This document shows, in pieces, positions 30,896 through 41,839 of a stretch of DNA of 59,878 bases. Each line of letters opens with the position of its first letter. Within the stretch, counting starts at the first letter, position 1. A model generated the notes under the pieces. The model did not search any database and was not told the DNA's origin. It saw nothing but the letters and a program-made list of their open reading frames with translations. This stretch comes from Triangularia verruculosa (lineage: Eukaryota; Ascomycota; Sordariomycetes; Sordariales; Podosporaceae): positions 1-59,878 of the forward strand of contig MU864041.1 in NCBI GenBank assembly GCA_033296885.1, given 5' to 3'. Both the position numbers and the translations under genes were made by a program.

Positions 30896-31882
30896 ATGTC
30901 CCGAGCCATGGACCCGGATACAGTAGCCAGGTTGAATTCCAACGAAAATTCACACCAAGCTTACAGCCAGATCGTCAAAGCATTGTCCTTACCAGACAAA
31001 GGCCTTCTGGAGTTCGAAATCCTCAGAGACTTTTATCTTTTCGAAGATCAATGGTTCCTCAAAGAAGGCAACGCGGTAGCCGTTCACAAGCTAGCATTAG
31101 TTCAAGCATTTCTAGTTGCCAGACGAAAGCTTGCATCATGGCCTACCGGGGGTTCTCTCTTTAGTGACGATGAGATATACGATGCCACCGCTGTCACCAT
31201 CCTTTTCGATGCAGAGCACCTCACAGCAGTCAACGCCAGAAAACAGATAATCCAGAAGCAACTAGCAAGCGAAGATTCCGACGCCAGAAAGATACTGGAA
31301 AGAGAAAAGCGAACAATTGACAGCATCGTCACCAGCAGACTACACCGACACACCAAATCCCCAACACTCTGGAGTCACCGCCGGTGGCTCATCACCCAGT
31401 ACAGAAAGTACCATATTCCTATCGACATAGTGGAAGACATCGAGTCCATTGTGTGCGTGTCTGGGGTAAGACACCCTCGGAATTACTATGCTTGGAATCA
31501 CGCGAGGTTCCTGGTGAACAACACGCATGACTTCGACAGTGGGAAGCTTCTTAAGGCGGTCGAGACTTGGTGTGCTCAGAACCACACGGATATCTCGGGG
31601 TGGTCGTTCCTCTCCTTTCTTATCAACTTTGACAAGGACTGCTCAGAAAACTCGCTGGTCATATCCAGAGTTCTGGAGCTTGTCGATTCTCTACGACTAT
31701 CCAATGAGTCCGTCTGGGTGTTTTTGCGGACTTTGGCGGCGTCGAGAGTCATGACGGACGAGGCTTATGCCCGGTTTCGGGATATTCAGAAGGGTCTGCT
31801 TGAGACGGCGACGACACCGGCGGATGACAAGGCTGTCTTGAGAAAGGCGGTGGAGTGGTGTGAGACATATCGGGACTGCTGA
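30896..31882 (+). CDS. Protein prenyltransferase alpha-subunit repeat protein (PTAR1-like)
   Basis: A single-exon gene of 328 aa. The body is made of PPTA-type helical repeats, each with a W and an R/H-containing core: LWSHRRWLITQYRKY (about residue 157), YYAWNHARFLVNN (about 197) and DISGWSFLSFLIN (about 237). This is the alpha-subunit fold of farnesyl and geranylgeranyl transferases. The sequence is more like the diverged PTAR1 group than RAM2 or BET4, whose repeats would be more numerous and canonical. In animals PTAR1 pairs with RabGGTB (GGTase-3) to modify the SNARE Ykt6; whether the fungal protein does the same is inference. The start chosen is the ATG at 30896 (acATGtcc), after the TATA-less divergent promoter; an upstream in-frame extension has no ATG. 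Confidence 0.8.
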   Translation: MSRAMDPDTVARLNSNENSHQAYSQIVKALSLPDKGLLEFEILRDFYLFEDQWFLKEGNAVAVHKLALVQAFLVARRKLASWPTGGSLFSDDEIYDATAVTILFDAEHLTAVNARKQIIQKQLASEDSDARKILEREKRTIDSIVTSRLHRHTKSPTLWSHRRWLITQYRKYHIPIDIVEDIESIVCVSGVRHPRNYYAWNHARFLVNNTHDFDSGKLLKAVETWCAQNHTDISGWSFLSFLINFDKDCSENSLVISRVLELVDSLRLSNESVWVFLRTLAASRVMTDEAYARFRDIQKGLLETATTPADDKAVLRKAVEWCETYRDC

Positions 31883-34255
31883 ACGTACGAGGCTACGCGG
31901 CTGATGAGACAGCATGTCACAGATGGAAGACACTGTTTCGAGTTGGGTGCCGTGGGTGCTCCGGGAGGCTGGGCAGAAAACGCAAGAATCCTCCATCAGG
32001 AGCAGATCTTTATGACTATCAAACGGATCGGCTTCGAGATAAATGTTGGAAAAACAGGGGACCACGGGATAGAAAAAAAAACCTTTCTAATGACAGGTAA
32101 GATAATTGTTGCAGCCACCTGACAGAGGGAGCTGACCTTCTTCTCATGAACAGACATGACAGGCGAGTTGATATCCTTTGAGGTGCATCTTGACTCAGCT
32201 TGATACGAACTCGGCGGTCACTCATCGTCAAGAGCCATCGTCGAAACAATCGTCCCAATCCATTTGCAGGAGCTTGGGCGTTTTCGTGGGGTAAATCACA
32301 CCATGCCCATGAGGTCATGATGGATATTCGTTATAATTACCTTCTCCACCGAGAAGGGGGCTCTGTTGATCTAGGGGACTTTGCCCTCGCAAGCTCAAAA
32401 ACCCAAGTGGAAACTGAAACGATCGTTATTTACGATCACGATACCAACAAACGAACCAAAACAGAATAACCGCCTCCTCGTTCAGCTGGCCGTACACAGA
32501 GGACCAGCTGAGGCTCTGGATAAGACTTTGTGGTGGTCAAGATGAGTTGGTGATGCTTCACACAGGTCAGAAAAGCTCGGCTGATTGGCTGGTGAGAGGC
32601 TCGTCGCTTGGTGGATATCTTGGCCGACGCCATGCAGGGATCAAGGCTCACGATGTTTATCTGGGGCGCACAGGCCAGCGGCTCCCCCCTGTCAGATTTG
32701 TTTCCCACGGCTGCCACCCCCCAATATTGCATCCATGAAAATGAAATTTCCAGAATGAGAAGCGACAGCTGACGTTGGTGCTGTTGGATCTCGTATTCCA
32801 GCAGATTGCATTTTGCCTGTGTGAGGCTGCACAGGGCCAGGACATGGACACAGTGTTCAGTGTTCAAGTATTGACAGTTTGACATGTTCGAAGTGAGAGA
32901 GAGAGGAATCAGATGGCAGACCAGCGGCTTCGGGACTTTTGCAGAGACCGGGAAAGCTGGGGGAGCAAATTGGGTGGAGCCTCGAAAACAAGCGGCACAC
33001 AGACGCCCGGTCGCTGCAGAGCTTGTTCGAGACCGCCGCCAATCAGGCAGCGGCTCGATGATTGGACATGGGCAGGGTCGACTCCACTCTCGAGCAGATC
33101 GTCGCTTTTTTGAGATGAGAAGAGACACCAAGACATTTCCAAGAACTTCCCAAGAGCTTCACCACGACCCCAAAGCCGAACGCCAGAACTCGCAATTGCC
33201 CTTTGTCCCTTTCTGAAGTCGTTCGCTCGACTGGCGTTGCAGCGGCGGGGGATTCAACGGTATTTGAGGGTTACAAGCGTTGGAAAACACTCCACTTTCC
33301 CAACCAAAGGTGCCAGGGCTCCAGGGCAAATGCGGGCAGCCACAACTGACAATTTCAAGACATCCATGAGCATGTCTGTCGCTGCAACCGCCTTTTGCCA
33401 GATAACAGGGCCTGGGACACTCAATTGGGAAGATTTCCCCTCGAGGTTGCAGATATCTCGCTACACAGGTACCTGCGGATATTATGGTGGCAGTGGTTGA
33501 TGGCAATGTCAATCGCCAACAACGAGCCAGACCTGTTGCTTCTGCTCCTCCTACACCATCGTGGGTCCACCCCCCTCCACCCCCCAAGAGACAAGGGTGG
33601 TTGCGGCCGACTCCACGACTGCTCCATCCCCAATGCATCTGGCCTCGTTCCCTTGTCTTGTTCTTATTCCCACACTCGCCTCCTCTTCCTTTTACCTCTC
33701 CACCACCTGATATCTCCCTTCCGTTTGTTCGGGGTGTGTGCCATTGCTCGAGGGGTCTTCCTTTACCTTCAAAGAGCTTGTTTCAACATCAGCTTCCTGT
33801 CACTCGTGTACCTCGCCCATTACGCATCGCATTCCCATTCTTCCGGTCTTTCCGCATCTCTGCTTCTCCGTCATCGATTTCCAGCAAACAAGTTTCCTAT
33901 CAGGTCGTCTTTTCTCAATTTCTTGCATAGCCTTCTAAGAGTCATTTTTTGGATGTTTGCTTTCCATTAAAAAGTCCTGTTTACATCTCCACCACTATCG
34001 GCCGCAAGAAATCATCCAGTCGACAAGTCCCAATGTTGTCCAGTTAATCGCTAATCGCCTCTAATACCCACCCTTTCGGCAAGACGAACCTGACGCTCTG
34101 AAATGATACTCTAAGCGCTGCCAGCCGTCTGTCTTCGATATCGAAGTTGCCCACGTTCCCGACATTAGGTTTTGGAAGCCATTGGCAAAGAGAGACCACA
34201 TCCCGCCAAGATTGGTGAGGGAGTGTGGTGAGGGTTTTGGGGCCGGTCTTTCAAT
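31883..34255. other. Intergenic region upstream of the aspartic protease (2.4 kb)
   Basis: No coding region is supported. Frames of 150-230 codons exist on both strands (for example 32436-33131 minus and 33395-33970 plus), but they overlap in several phases and match no family I know. The last 600 bp are C/T-rich and probably hold the protease promoter and leader. Confidence 0.5.
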
Positions 34256-35905
34256 ATGTTGAGGCCGACGTCTTTTCTTACACAGCTCACACTTTGGGTT
34301 GCCGCTGCCAACGCCTTTGTCCTGTTCGTTCCCGACGACCAATGCGATCCTAGCGGCCATTGTGGTCCCTTCACGAAGTCCACACGGAAGCATGGCGGCC
34401 ATTCGACGAGATCTAATGACGAGGTAGTCTCGTACCCCTTGGTTGCCAGACCAAGGCCAGTTGTATGTTGATTCAGCTATGAACCCATGCTTTTTTCACT
34501 TGACATGATATTGACCAAGTTCTAGTTTAAGGATGAGGATGAACCATTTGATCGTGTAGCGGTGGCCATGGCACGTGTGGCACAGAAGTTCGGCCACTCG
34601 CCTGCAGTGCGTGCCCGGGGTGAGAAGGACGACAAGAATTACGTGCCCGGGAACCAATACACGATCTCGACTCCCATCACGCCAACCTCAGAGGGCAGCA
34701 CTGGCATCTATCAATATGGTCCCGACTTCTCTTACTTTATTCAAATTAAGCTCGGCTCTCAGCAGACTCCAATGTATATGCTTTTGGATACTGGCGCCGC
34801 CAATACCTGGGTCATGGGCACCGAATGTACCGAATACGCTTGCCGTATTCACAATAGATTCAACAAGTCGACATCTACATCCTGGGAACCGGAAGCAGGG
34901 CCTCTAGAGATTTATTACGGTTCCGGTACCGTCACGGGTGTTCTTGGGAGGGACAACATGCTGCTGGCGGGGAAGACGGTCAAGGTCTCGCTCGGTGTGG
35001 CCAACCACACTGCCGAAGAACTGCGGCATTATGCTTTTGAGGGCATCCTGGGTCTGGCGATGAGCAATTCTGTTACCGGGACCTTTATGCATGAGATGAG
35101 GCAACAGAAGGCTTTCCAGCCCATCGTTGCCGTCAGTATGAACAGACACTCTGACGGAGTGAATGACGGACAGGTCACCTTTGGCGGCGTCGACCCAGCC
35201 AAGTACGTCGGAGAGATCAAGTACGCAAATGTCCCGGAGGAAGAGAAGAAAAATGGCGAGTGGACAATTCCCTTGGACGGTTTCTCGTTCGACGGCAAGA
35301 AGGCAGATCTCAACCTCACAAAGGCTGTCATCGACACTGGAACCACTTATATTTTTGCCTCACCCGCCGACGTCGCAGCGCTCTTCAAGCTCGTCCCCGG
35401 CTCCACAATGGAGGTCAAGACGGGCTACAATGAGTACACAGTCCCATGCTCTACCAAAACGGCGTTCAAGGTCACCTTTGGCGGGGTCGCATACGAGATT
35501 CCCGCCAAAGACTGGATGGCACAGGTCGAGGATAATAAGTGCCTCAGCCGTATTTATGGTTACCCGGACTTGGCTGAATTCAGACCCGGTGTATGGGTTA
35601 TGGGGGATGTTTTCCTCAAGAACGTCTACTCTGTGTTTGACGCCGTCAACGGCAACATGCGAATTGGTTTTGCGAACAAAGCTGCGCCGCCCAAGCCGAC
35701 GAGCACCGGCAACACCGGTGCTGTAGTGACTGGTGAAGATGGGAGGCCCATCACGCCTGGCTCTTCCATTTCTGGGAGCCCTACGGGCGAAGCAGCAAGC
35801 CCCGAGACAGTTACTCCACAGACAGTCTCTGGTGGCAGCAAAGTAGGAGGCATTGCATTTGCCTTGGCCTGGGCCGTTGTTGCTTGGGCCATGGTTGCGG
35901 TGTGA
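34256..35905 (+). CDS. Secreted, GPI-anchored pepsin-type aspartic protease
   Basis: Exons are 34256-34462 and 34526-35905 (528 aa). A signal peptide covers about residues 1-20 (cleavage after AANA). A propeptide region follows to about 135. The peptidase A1 core begins near FSYFIQIKLGSQQTP; catalytic motifs are DTGAANTWV at 157 and DTGTTYIF at 339, 182 residues apart, normal for the fold. The YYGSGTVTG flap segment is present after the first motif. The final 75 residues are a Thr/Ser/Pro-rich stalk followed by a hydrophobic tail (GIAFALAWAVVAWAMVAV), which marks a GPI-anchor signal. This is the layout of the fungal CtsD/yapsin-like surface proteases active in cell wall or extracellular protein turnover. 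The intron is phase 0, 63 nt. Confidence 0.88.
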
Positions 35906-37141
35906 GTGGTGTTGTACAGCACTGGGTGTGCTTTTAGGTGAAGAGAGATATGCTCAAATAACAGCATGGACATGGGAAAAGCCACAGAGCGGCTGTCTGG
36001 AATAGGGCAGTCGTTGGCTGAGCCCAACAAGACTCGACGTGTCGCCTCTTGAATTCGATTCAACTGGCACTTTATTTTTGGAAGAGAGTGGTTCAGGCGA
36101 GGAGCCGAGTCGTGCTTGGGTAGATTTCGATGAGGACTACCCCGGGAAGAGGAGTGGGACATTGTCGCCTCCTAGCTCGACTCTTCGGCTAAGGATTTCA
36201 CTCGACGATCTTTATGATCGGTTATAAAGGGGCATTTGAGTTAGGTCCCGCCATTTTGGTAGCGCTAGAGAAATAAGTAATATATAAGCTTCTTCAACAT
36301 CAATCTTTCCGAAATGTATGTGGTCTTGTGCTCGTGAGTGCAAGAGTAATGCAACGAAAGCGGATATCGTCGGGTTGGTCGGGTCGGTCGGAGCGTTTTA
36401 GTGTTCCAGAAGACCGGCAGCAGTCCACTCGTTCGGGACTCGCAACAGCCGCATTCTGCGAAAGCGGTGCCCCATTCAGGGGCTGGACAGCTTTGTGAGG
36501 CTAGCTCCGCAGGCTGCTGCCGCTCGTGTGTAGCGCAGCGCAGCATCACCTGACAGGGGTCTAATTGACCTGGCATGTTCTGTAGCTGGGCAAGACACTT
36601 CGTGTCCCGCCTCCTGGGAAATTTCTCAATTCATGATACTTTTTTTCCGAGATAAAATACATAATCAACACGTGCAGCAGCTTCTTCTTCTTCTTTTGTT
36701 TATTGTTTGTCTGACTGGGAGATAAGTTTCTTTGTTTCATGCTTCAGTTTGTACACGTTACCCACTTTACCGCATTTACGAAACGGATCCTACCGCGGAC
36801 TTGTTATAACGAACCGTTTGTGGCTTGAGTCGCGGGACAAGTTCAAAGTAGGAAAAGGGGGGAAGCAAAAAGTTGAATAAACAACAATAACGACTTGAGC
36901 AGAGAGAAATTTGAAGGTTGCGATTGGGGTTGCTTTGTAACAGACCGGCGAACGAAACGAACGAGCAAGACGAGCAGTGACGTACTACTGCATCTTCAAC
37001 ACCGTAGCCCCCGACTTATACCGGCCGACGTATTGCGACTTTTGGTTTGCGCGTGCACAACAACGACAACAAGAGGAGGAACAAGATCAATTTTGGAAGG
37101 GATAGGAGGACAAGGATAAGGGATAACGTGCACCGCAAAGC
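35906..37141. other. Intergenic region upstream of the AVT transporter gene
   Basis: 1.2 kb with no gene. It has the protease 3' flank, a short CTTCTT run near 36680, a CACGTG at 36669-36674 and a leader close to the transporter start. Confidence 0.5.
36669..36674. promoter_or_regulatory. CACGTG palindrome upstream of the AVT transporter gene
   Basis: A perfect E-box, 468 bp upstream of the ATG. It is the binding core of bHLH factors such as Pho4/NUC-1 and Cbf1. A single six-base match occurs by chance about once per 4 kb, so the assignment is weak. Confidence 0.25.
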
Positions 37142-39017
37142 ATGGCGAGAATACGAGGGGACGTCCCCGGCGCGGCGGAAAGCGAACGAGGTCCAGCACG
37201 AGAAGAAGACGTGGGCTTGCTCTCCCACCACGACGCCTCCCAAGAACCACAACGGCACCCCTCCCCGATCCACAACAGCAGTAGCACCTCGTCGAGTAAA
37301 TCCTCTTCGCGAGAACGACCACCAGGGGGGTTGTCAGTCCACCCGCCAGGCCCGCGAACACCGAGAACGCCAAACCGAGTCCGGTTCGATCTTACACCCA
37401 CGTTTGTCCCAGAGGAAGCGAGGCAGTTCCCGAAACCAACGCAAAACACTGCGAACGACGATACCCACCACCACGCCCGCACCTCGTTCGATTATTCCGA
37501 GTCGGACACGTTCAACCTCGACGACGATGATTACTTGTCGCAAGGCAACCGCCGCCAGCAAAGGGTGCCACTGCTCAGCGATATCACGGCGCCGAGTATA
37601 GCCGTCGCATCAGACCGGTCGTTATTTGGCGACCATGCCGACGTGGAGGACTGGCATGCTTCCGAACGATCGAGGCCGAAGTCGAACCTCTCGGCCGCGT
37701 TTATGAACATGGCGAATAGTATCATTGGAGCTGGCATAATCGGGCAACCATATGCTTTCAAATCAGCGGGGTTACTGTCTGGCACATTACTACTGGTGGT
37801 GTTAACAGTGGTGGTCGACTGGACGATACGTCTCATCGTCATCAACAGCAAGCTCTCTGGCGCGAGCAGTTTCCAGGGCACGGTAGAGAAATGCTTTGGG
37901 AAATCCGGGCTAATAGCCATCAGTGTGGCCCAGTGGGCGTTTGCGTTTGGGGGGATGGTGGCGTTTGGGGTTATTGTAGGGGACTCGATACCGCATGTTA
38001 TGCGAGCGATATGGCCGGATTTGGCGAGCAGTGGGTTTGGAGCGTGGCTGGTGGATAGGAGGGTGGTGATTGTGGTTTTCACGCTGGGGGTGAGCTGGCC
38101 GTTGGCGCTGTACCGGGATATTGCGAAGCTGGCCAAGGCGAGCACGTTTGCGCTGGTGAGTATGGGGGTTATTGTGTTTACGGTGGTGGTGCAGGCTGGG
38201 TTTGTGCCGGTGGAGGAGAGGGGGGAGGTGAAGGGGTTTGAGGGGTGGATTTTGGGGGACGGGATTTGGAGTGCGATTGGGGTTATCAGTTTTGGTATGT
38301 TCCTCCTATCAAGAGATGATTGTGTGAAAGAAAAGGGGCTGACAGGAGGTGTAGCGTTTGTGTGCCATCACAACTCGTTGCTTATTTACGGGAGCTTGGA
38401 GAAGCCTACGATTGATCGGTTTTCGAAGGTAACACACATCAGCACGGCAGTCAGCATGTTCGCCTGCCTGCTGATGGCCCTCGCCGGGTTTTTGACTTTC
38501 GGCGACAAGACTCAAGGCAACGTGCTGAATAACTTCCCTGCCGACAATACGATGGTCAATGTTGCGAGACTGTGCTTTGGGCTAAACATGCTCACTACTT
38601 TGCCACTTGAAGCGTTTGTCTGCAGGGAGGTGATGCTAAACTATTACTTCCCCGGGGACCCGTTCAATCTCGCGCTCCACCTCATCTTCACGTCAAGTTT
38701 GGTGTTTAGCGCGATGACGCTGAGCTTGTTGACGTGTGATTTAGGAACGGTGTTTGACTTGGTGGGGGGGACGAGCGCGGCGGCGATGGCGTATATCTTG
38801 CCGCCGTTGTGCTATATCAAGCTGACGCAGAGGAGCTGGAGGACGTGGGCGGCTTGGGGGGTGGTGGGGTTTGGGAGCTTGGTGATGGGGATGAGTATGT
38901 TTGAGGCGATGGCGAAGATTATTAGCGGTATGTTTACTTGTTTACTTTTTCTTGTTTTGTGAGGTGTGGTGCTAACTGTGAAATGCAGGAGAGGGAGAGA
39001 CGAAGCAGTGTTATTAA
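37142..39017 (+). CDS. avt2: Vacuolar amino acid transporter, AVT2-like (AAAP family)
   Basis: Exons are 37142-38294, 38355-38927 and 38989-39017 (584 aa). A disordered N-terminus of about 180 residues is rich in Ser/Arg/His/Asp. The transporter core begins with NMANSIIGAGIIGQPYAF at about residue 189, the AAAP signature seen in yeast Avt2, followed by about ten or eleven membrane spans, with FVCHHNSLLIYGSLEKPT in the middle. The 60-nt intron 1 has no stop and a length divisible by three, so an uncorrected reading frame carries about 20 spurious residues between VISF and AFVCHHN. The last exon adds only GEGETKQCY. AVT transporters move neutral and basic amino acids across the vacuolar membrane. 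The C-terminal residues end in QCY. The nearby CACGTG is a possible regulatory site. Confidence 0.87.
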
Positions 39018-40153
39018 TCACGGCAGGCATAATATTGATACCATGGGACGCTATGGTGTGGTATAATCATATCATTTTGGTCAACAGATAATAGCTACCC
39101 GGCAGAGAAATGGGTGGGAACCCAAAAGAAGTGTATAAAACGGCTTGTGTATATATAGAGACCGGTTTGCCGTGGCGTTGAGTTCGACCTTGAACTAGAG
39201 AGCCATGTGGTGGATTAGATCGGCGTTGGCATGGCGTTCGCCGTTTTGGGTTTTTGGATCTTGTGGGCGGCGTTCTAGGACTACATGTATAGGCAGATGA
39301 TATGCTATACTGAATCAGCGGTCACTTTGGTCGATGAACTTTGGTCGATGAATAAGACATGAGGTCATGTTTGTTGGCCCATAATCAGATTTACAGCTGG
39401 TGATTTGCAGCTCGGTTTCAAGATGAGAAGTGCATTATCCACTTCCCGCCCCGAGCAAGCCGTTCGGATTTCTGCCTTGCCTGCCGCCCTACAGCTCGTG
39501 CCCAGGTGGATAGATAAACGAGGAAAGGTTGGGTGGTATACAGGACGTCCGTACTACCATATTACTTGCTTGGCGTGGGGAACTTGGGTGCGAGTGACGA
39601 GACAGATGGGGAATCAGCTGCAGTTCGTTGAACCCCAGTTGCCCGTCTAATATAGCAGGTCTTCCGATGACCTTGACCCCGTTCCGACAGTTCTATTTCT
39701 CTCGTTCCAACTCTTCTTTCTCTTCCTACTCACCTCCTTGTTTCCATGGCAGATAAATTCCAGCTGAACAGCACCCTGCGATTAGGTGGGGGAGATGTAG
39801 ATAAACAGCGACGTTGACATTTCAAGTGCTGGTATCCCAATCTAGCTCCCCAGATAGTTCACAACTGCTTGTGTAGTCCATACATAACACTAGTGGAGAA
39901 CCGATTGCAAATCCCAACCTTGTGACTTGACGGTTTCCCCCTGCCCTTCCCCATGATGATATTCATAGCGTTATGCACCAACGCTTTTTTAGGGGACTGA
40001 TGTTGTATGAAAACTGCCGTGCTAAACGCGGTTACCCATGGAGATACCCCCCCTCCGCTATGTATGTACGTATGTAACAAATGCCCCAAAAATGATCATG
40101 TGGTTCCTCTTCCACCCATACCTAAGGTAGGTAGGTGGTAGTGGTCAGTTAGC

Positions 40154-40160
40154 TATATAA
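40154..40160 (+). promoter_or_regulatory. TATA box of the Cys-rich microprotein gene
   Basis: TATATAA 169 nt upstream of the ATG, followed by a long C/T-rich leader. This arrangement is typical of highly expressed fungal genes. The GGTAGGTAGG motif lies about 20 bp upstream of it. Confidence 0.6.
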
Positions 40161-40255
40161 TACCCCGCTTCTTCACCCTCCTCCCTCACCCTCCTCCCCT
40201 AGGTACCTCTCCTTATCACCCACAAGTAACCACCATCATCAGCTTCACAACTTTC

Positions 40256-40270
40256 AAAAAAAAAAAAAAA
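40256..40270. repeat. Poly(A) tract, 15 nt, in the microprotein leader
   Basis: An uninterrupted run of 15 A, 52 nt before the ATG, inside what should be the 5' leader. Such leaders can bind Pab1 and influence translation, or the tract can exclude nucleosomes. Confidence 0.85.
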
Positions 40271-40322
40271 CAATCCTTCCCAAACCCCCTCACCAGTCAA
40301 CCCTTTCAAAACCCCAGCAATC

Positions 40323-40497
40323 ATGCACGAAGGATCCTGCCCCAAGTGCGGTGTCGCCACCGACGGAGGCAAGTCCTGCGGCGGCTGCGGAGCTGTAAGC
40401 CCTCCCTCCCCTCTTCACCACTCCCCCCCTCTTTTCAGTGTTGAACCACCGAACTGACATGAAAACACCCTAATAACAATAGACCTGCCCCAACTAG
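40323..40497 (+). CDS. Cysteine-rich microprotein, metallothionein/zinc-knuckle-like (28 aa)
   Basis: Exons are 40323-40394 and 40483-40497, joined in phase 0, giving 28 aa with five Cys: MHEGSCPKCGVATDGGKSCG continues GCGATCPN. The pattern is CxxC-x9-CxxC-x3-C. Most of the protein is in the first exon; the second exon adds only TCPN and a stop. Two CxxC pairs could coordinate one metal ion, with the last Cys extra. Fungal metallothioneins are of similar size but differ in spacing, so this is not a proven metallothionein; a small zinc-binding protein is equally possible. A strong-looking TATA promoter and C/T-rich leader indicate high expression. A second 3' splice site 18 nt on (acceptor at 40500) would give a 115-aa protein instead (see next entry). 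Confidence 0.65.
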
Positions 40498-40776
40498 CAG
40501 ACTTCTTCTTCTCGCCGTCGTTCATCACCCTCTTCCAGCACCTCTCAATCCCGTCAGCTGAACAGCAACGAACCACCCCTCTGGGCCATGTACGACCTCT
40601 GCCGCCATGATCTCCCACCAACAAGATCATCATCTTCACGACGACAGCCAAGGAAAGGCTTCACCTCCTCTGTAGGCCGTCAGGCAGGCAGCTACGTCTA
40701 TCTAGCCGGCGTTCGCAGGTCCCTCAGCGAGGAATCCGAGAGAAGCAGGAGTGCGCGACGGACAGAGAATGATTAA
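40323..40776 (+). CDS. Alternative longer form of the Cys-rich protein (115 aa)
   Basis: If the acceptor at 40500 (CTAGCAG) is used, exon 2 becomes 40501-40776. The frame stays open from GA-T-SSSRRRSSPSSS to a TAA at 40774. The added 91 residues are Ser/Arg-rich with an LWAMYDLCRHDLPP segment, a GFTSSVGRQAGSYVYL stretch and an acidic-basic end. The open length and orderly codon pattern suggest it may be coding and not just chance, and the two acceptors are close enough for alternative use. The Cys-rich N-terminus is common to both forms but the last Cys is lost in the longer form. Which form dominates cannot be told from sequence. Confidence 0.4.
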
Positions 40777-41839
40777 TGCTCATTTTCAAACATCTTTTTT
40801 CTCATGGGTTTATTTTTCGGGGGTTTGCATTTCTTTTATGATAGTTTGATGATGATATTGAAATGACGGCGACGTATGACGAATGATACCACTTACTTCA
40901 GAAAACCAAATGAACTATTTTCGTATCCATTTCAATAATTCCAAGAATGTGAAGCCAAGATAGAATGAAACATCTTGTTGATATCCACCCTCTGATTCAG
41001 CAATCAGCACAACAATTCATTCAGCACAGCCACTCTGAACTTCATGCCCGTCAAAAAGAGGCCCAGAGCGAGTGGAGCATTCATAGCCCCATCATTATTC
41101 ATTACCGTTTCGCATCTCAAATGCCGCGCGGCAGCATGTACATGGATATCAACCTCGGTGACCAACTGGCACGAATGACGTATTACTGGATAAAAAAGAG
41201 AGAAACTGTGTATTCGATGATGATCTAGCCTACCGACCAGTGAACGTCTAGACCGCAGCCCAAAAACTTTACAAGCAAGCAGGTAGCACCCACAACAACT
41301 GACAAAGGCCCGGTCCAGTCCAGAAAGAGAAAAAAAAACCACATTGACTAAATAGCTAGCTAGAAAAAGTGAGAACAGTACGTAGAGAGTTATCGGAAAA
41401 GATGAAAAGGGGAACAGAGAGACAGACAGAGAGGAAGGAGGTGGTGTGGATTACGGCAAAGCCCCTGCCCAAATAGTGTGTACTCGGCCCATCTCCAAAC
41501 CGACACCATAGTTGCTATGAGCAAACGCTTCAGAATATTGCTTTGCATTCTGTCACTCCTCTCCCGCCTCGCGGGCTGGCCAAAAACGTGTTTCCCTCCC
41601 AGTCATTGCGCACATGTCCGCGTAGCCCCCCCTGGAGCATAAGTCCCATTCTATCCTCCCCACGGTCGATGACGGGTGGCGATATTCCAAGAATGTCGGG
41701 TTGAACTGTTTCTGTCTCTCCGAAAAGGGAATGTCCCCATTGTGATGCATTACTGGGTACGAGGGCGTTGGGTATAAAGGCCTGGAGCGGCAAAGGTCGA
41801 CAGATTGCTAGGGGTATTTCTGCAGAGCACTGGTTGCGC
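40777..41839. other. Convergent intergenic region
   Basis: 1.06 kb between the microprotein and rho1 3' ends. It has A/T-rich 3' flanks, GA-rich stretches near 41400-41445 and no gene I can support. Confidence 0.55.

Larger units (their letters stand above)
39018..40322. other. Intergenic region and promoter of the Cys-rich microprotein gene
   Basis: 1.3 kb. The only longer frame (39405-39650) has no recognisable family. From 40119 the sequence takes on the look of a strong promoter: a GGTAGGTAGG cluster, TATATAA at 40154, a C/T-rich leader, and a 15-nt A run at 40256-40270. Confidence 0.55.

Noticed and set aside
32436..33131. A 231-codon minus-strand frame
   Set aside because: No recognisable domain, poor codon regularity, and overlaps with other equally open frames.
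33395..33970. A 191-codon plus-strand frame upstream of the protease
   Set aside because: C/T-rich leader sequence; overlapped by other open frames, with no domain or intron logic.
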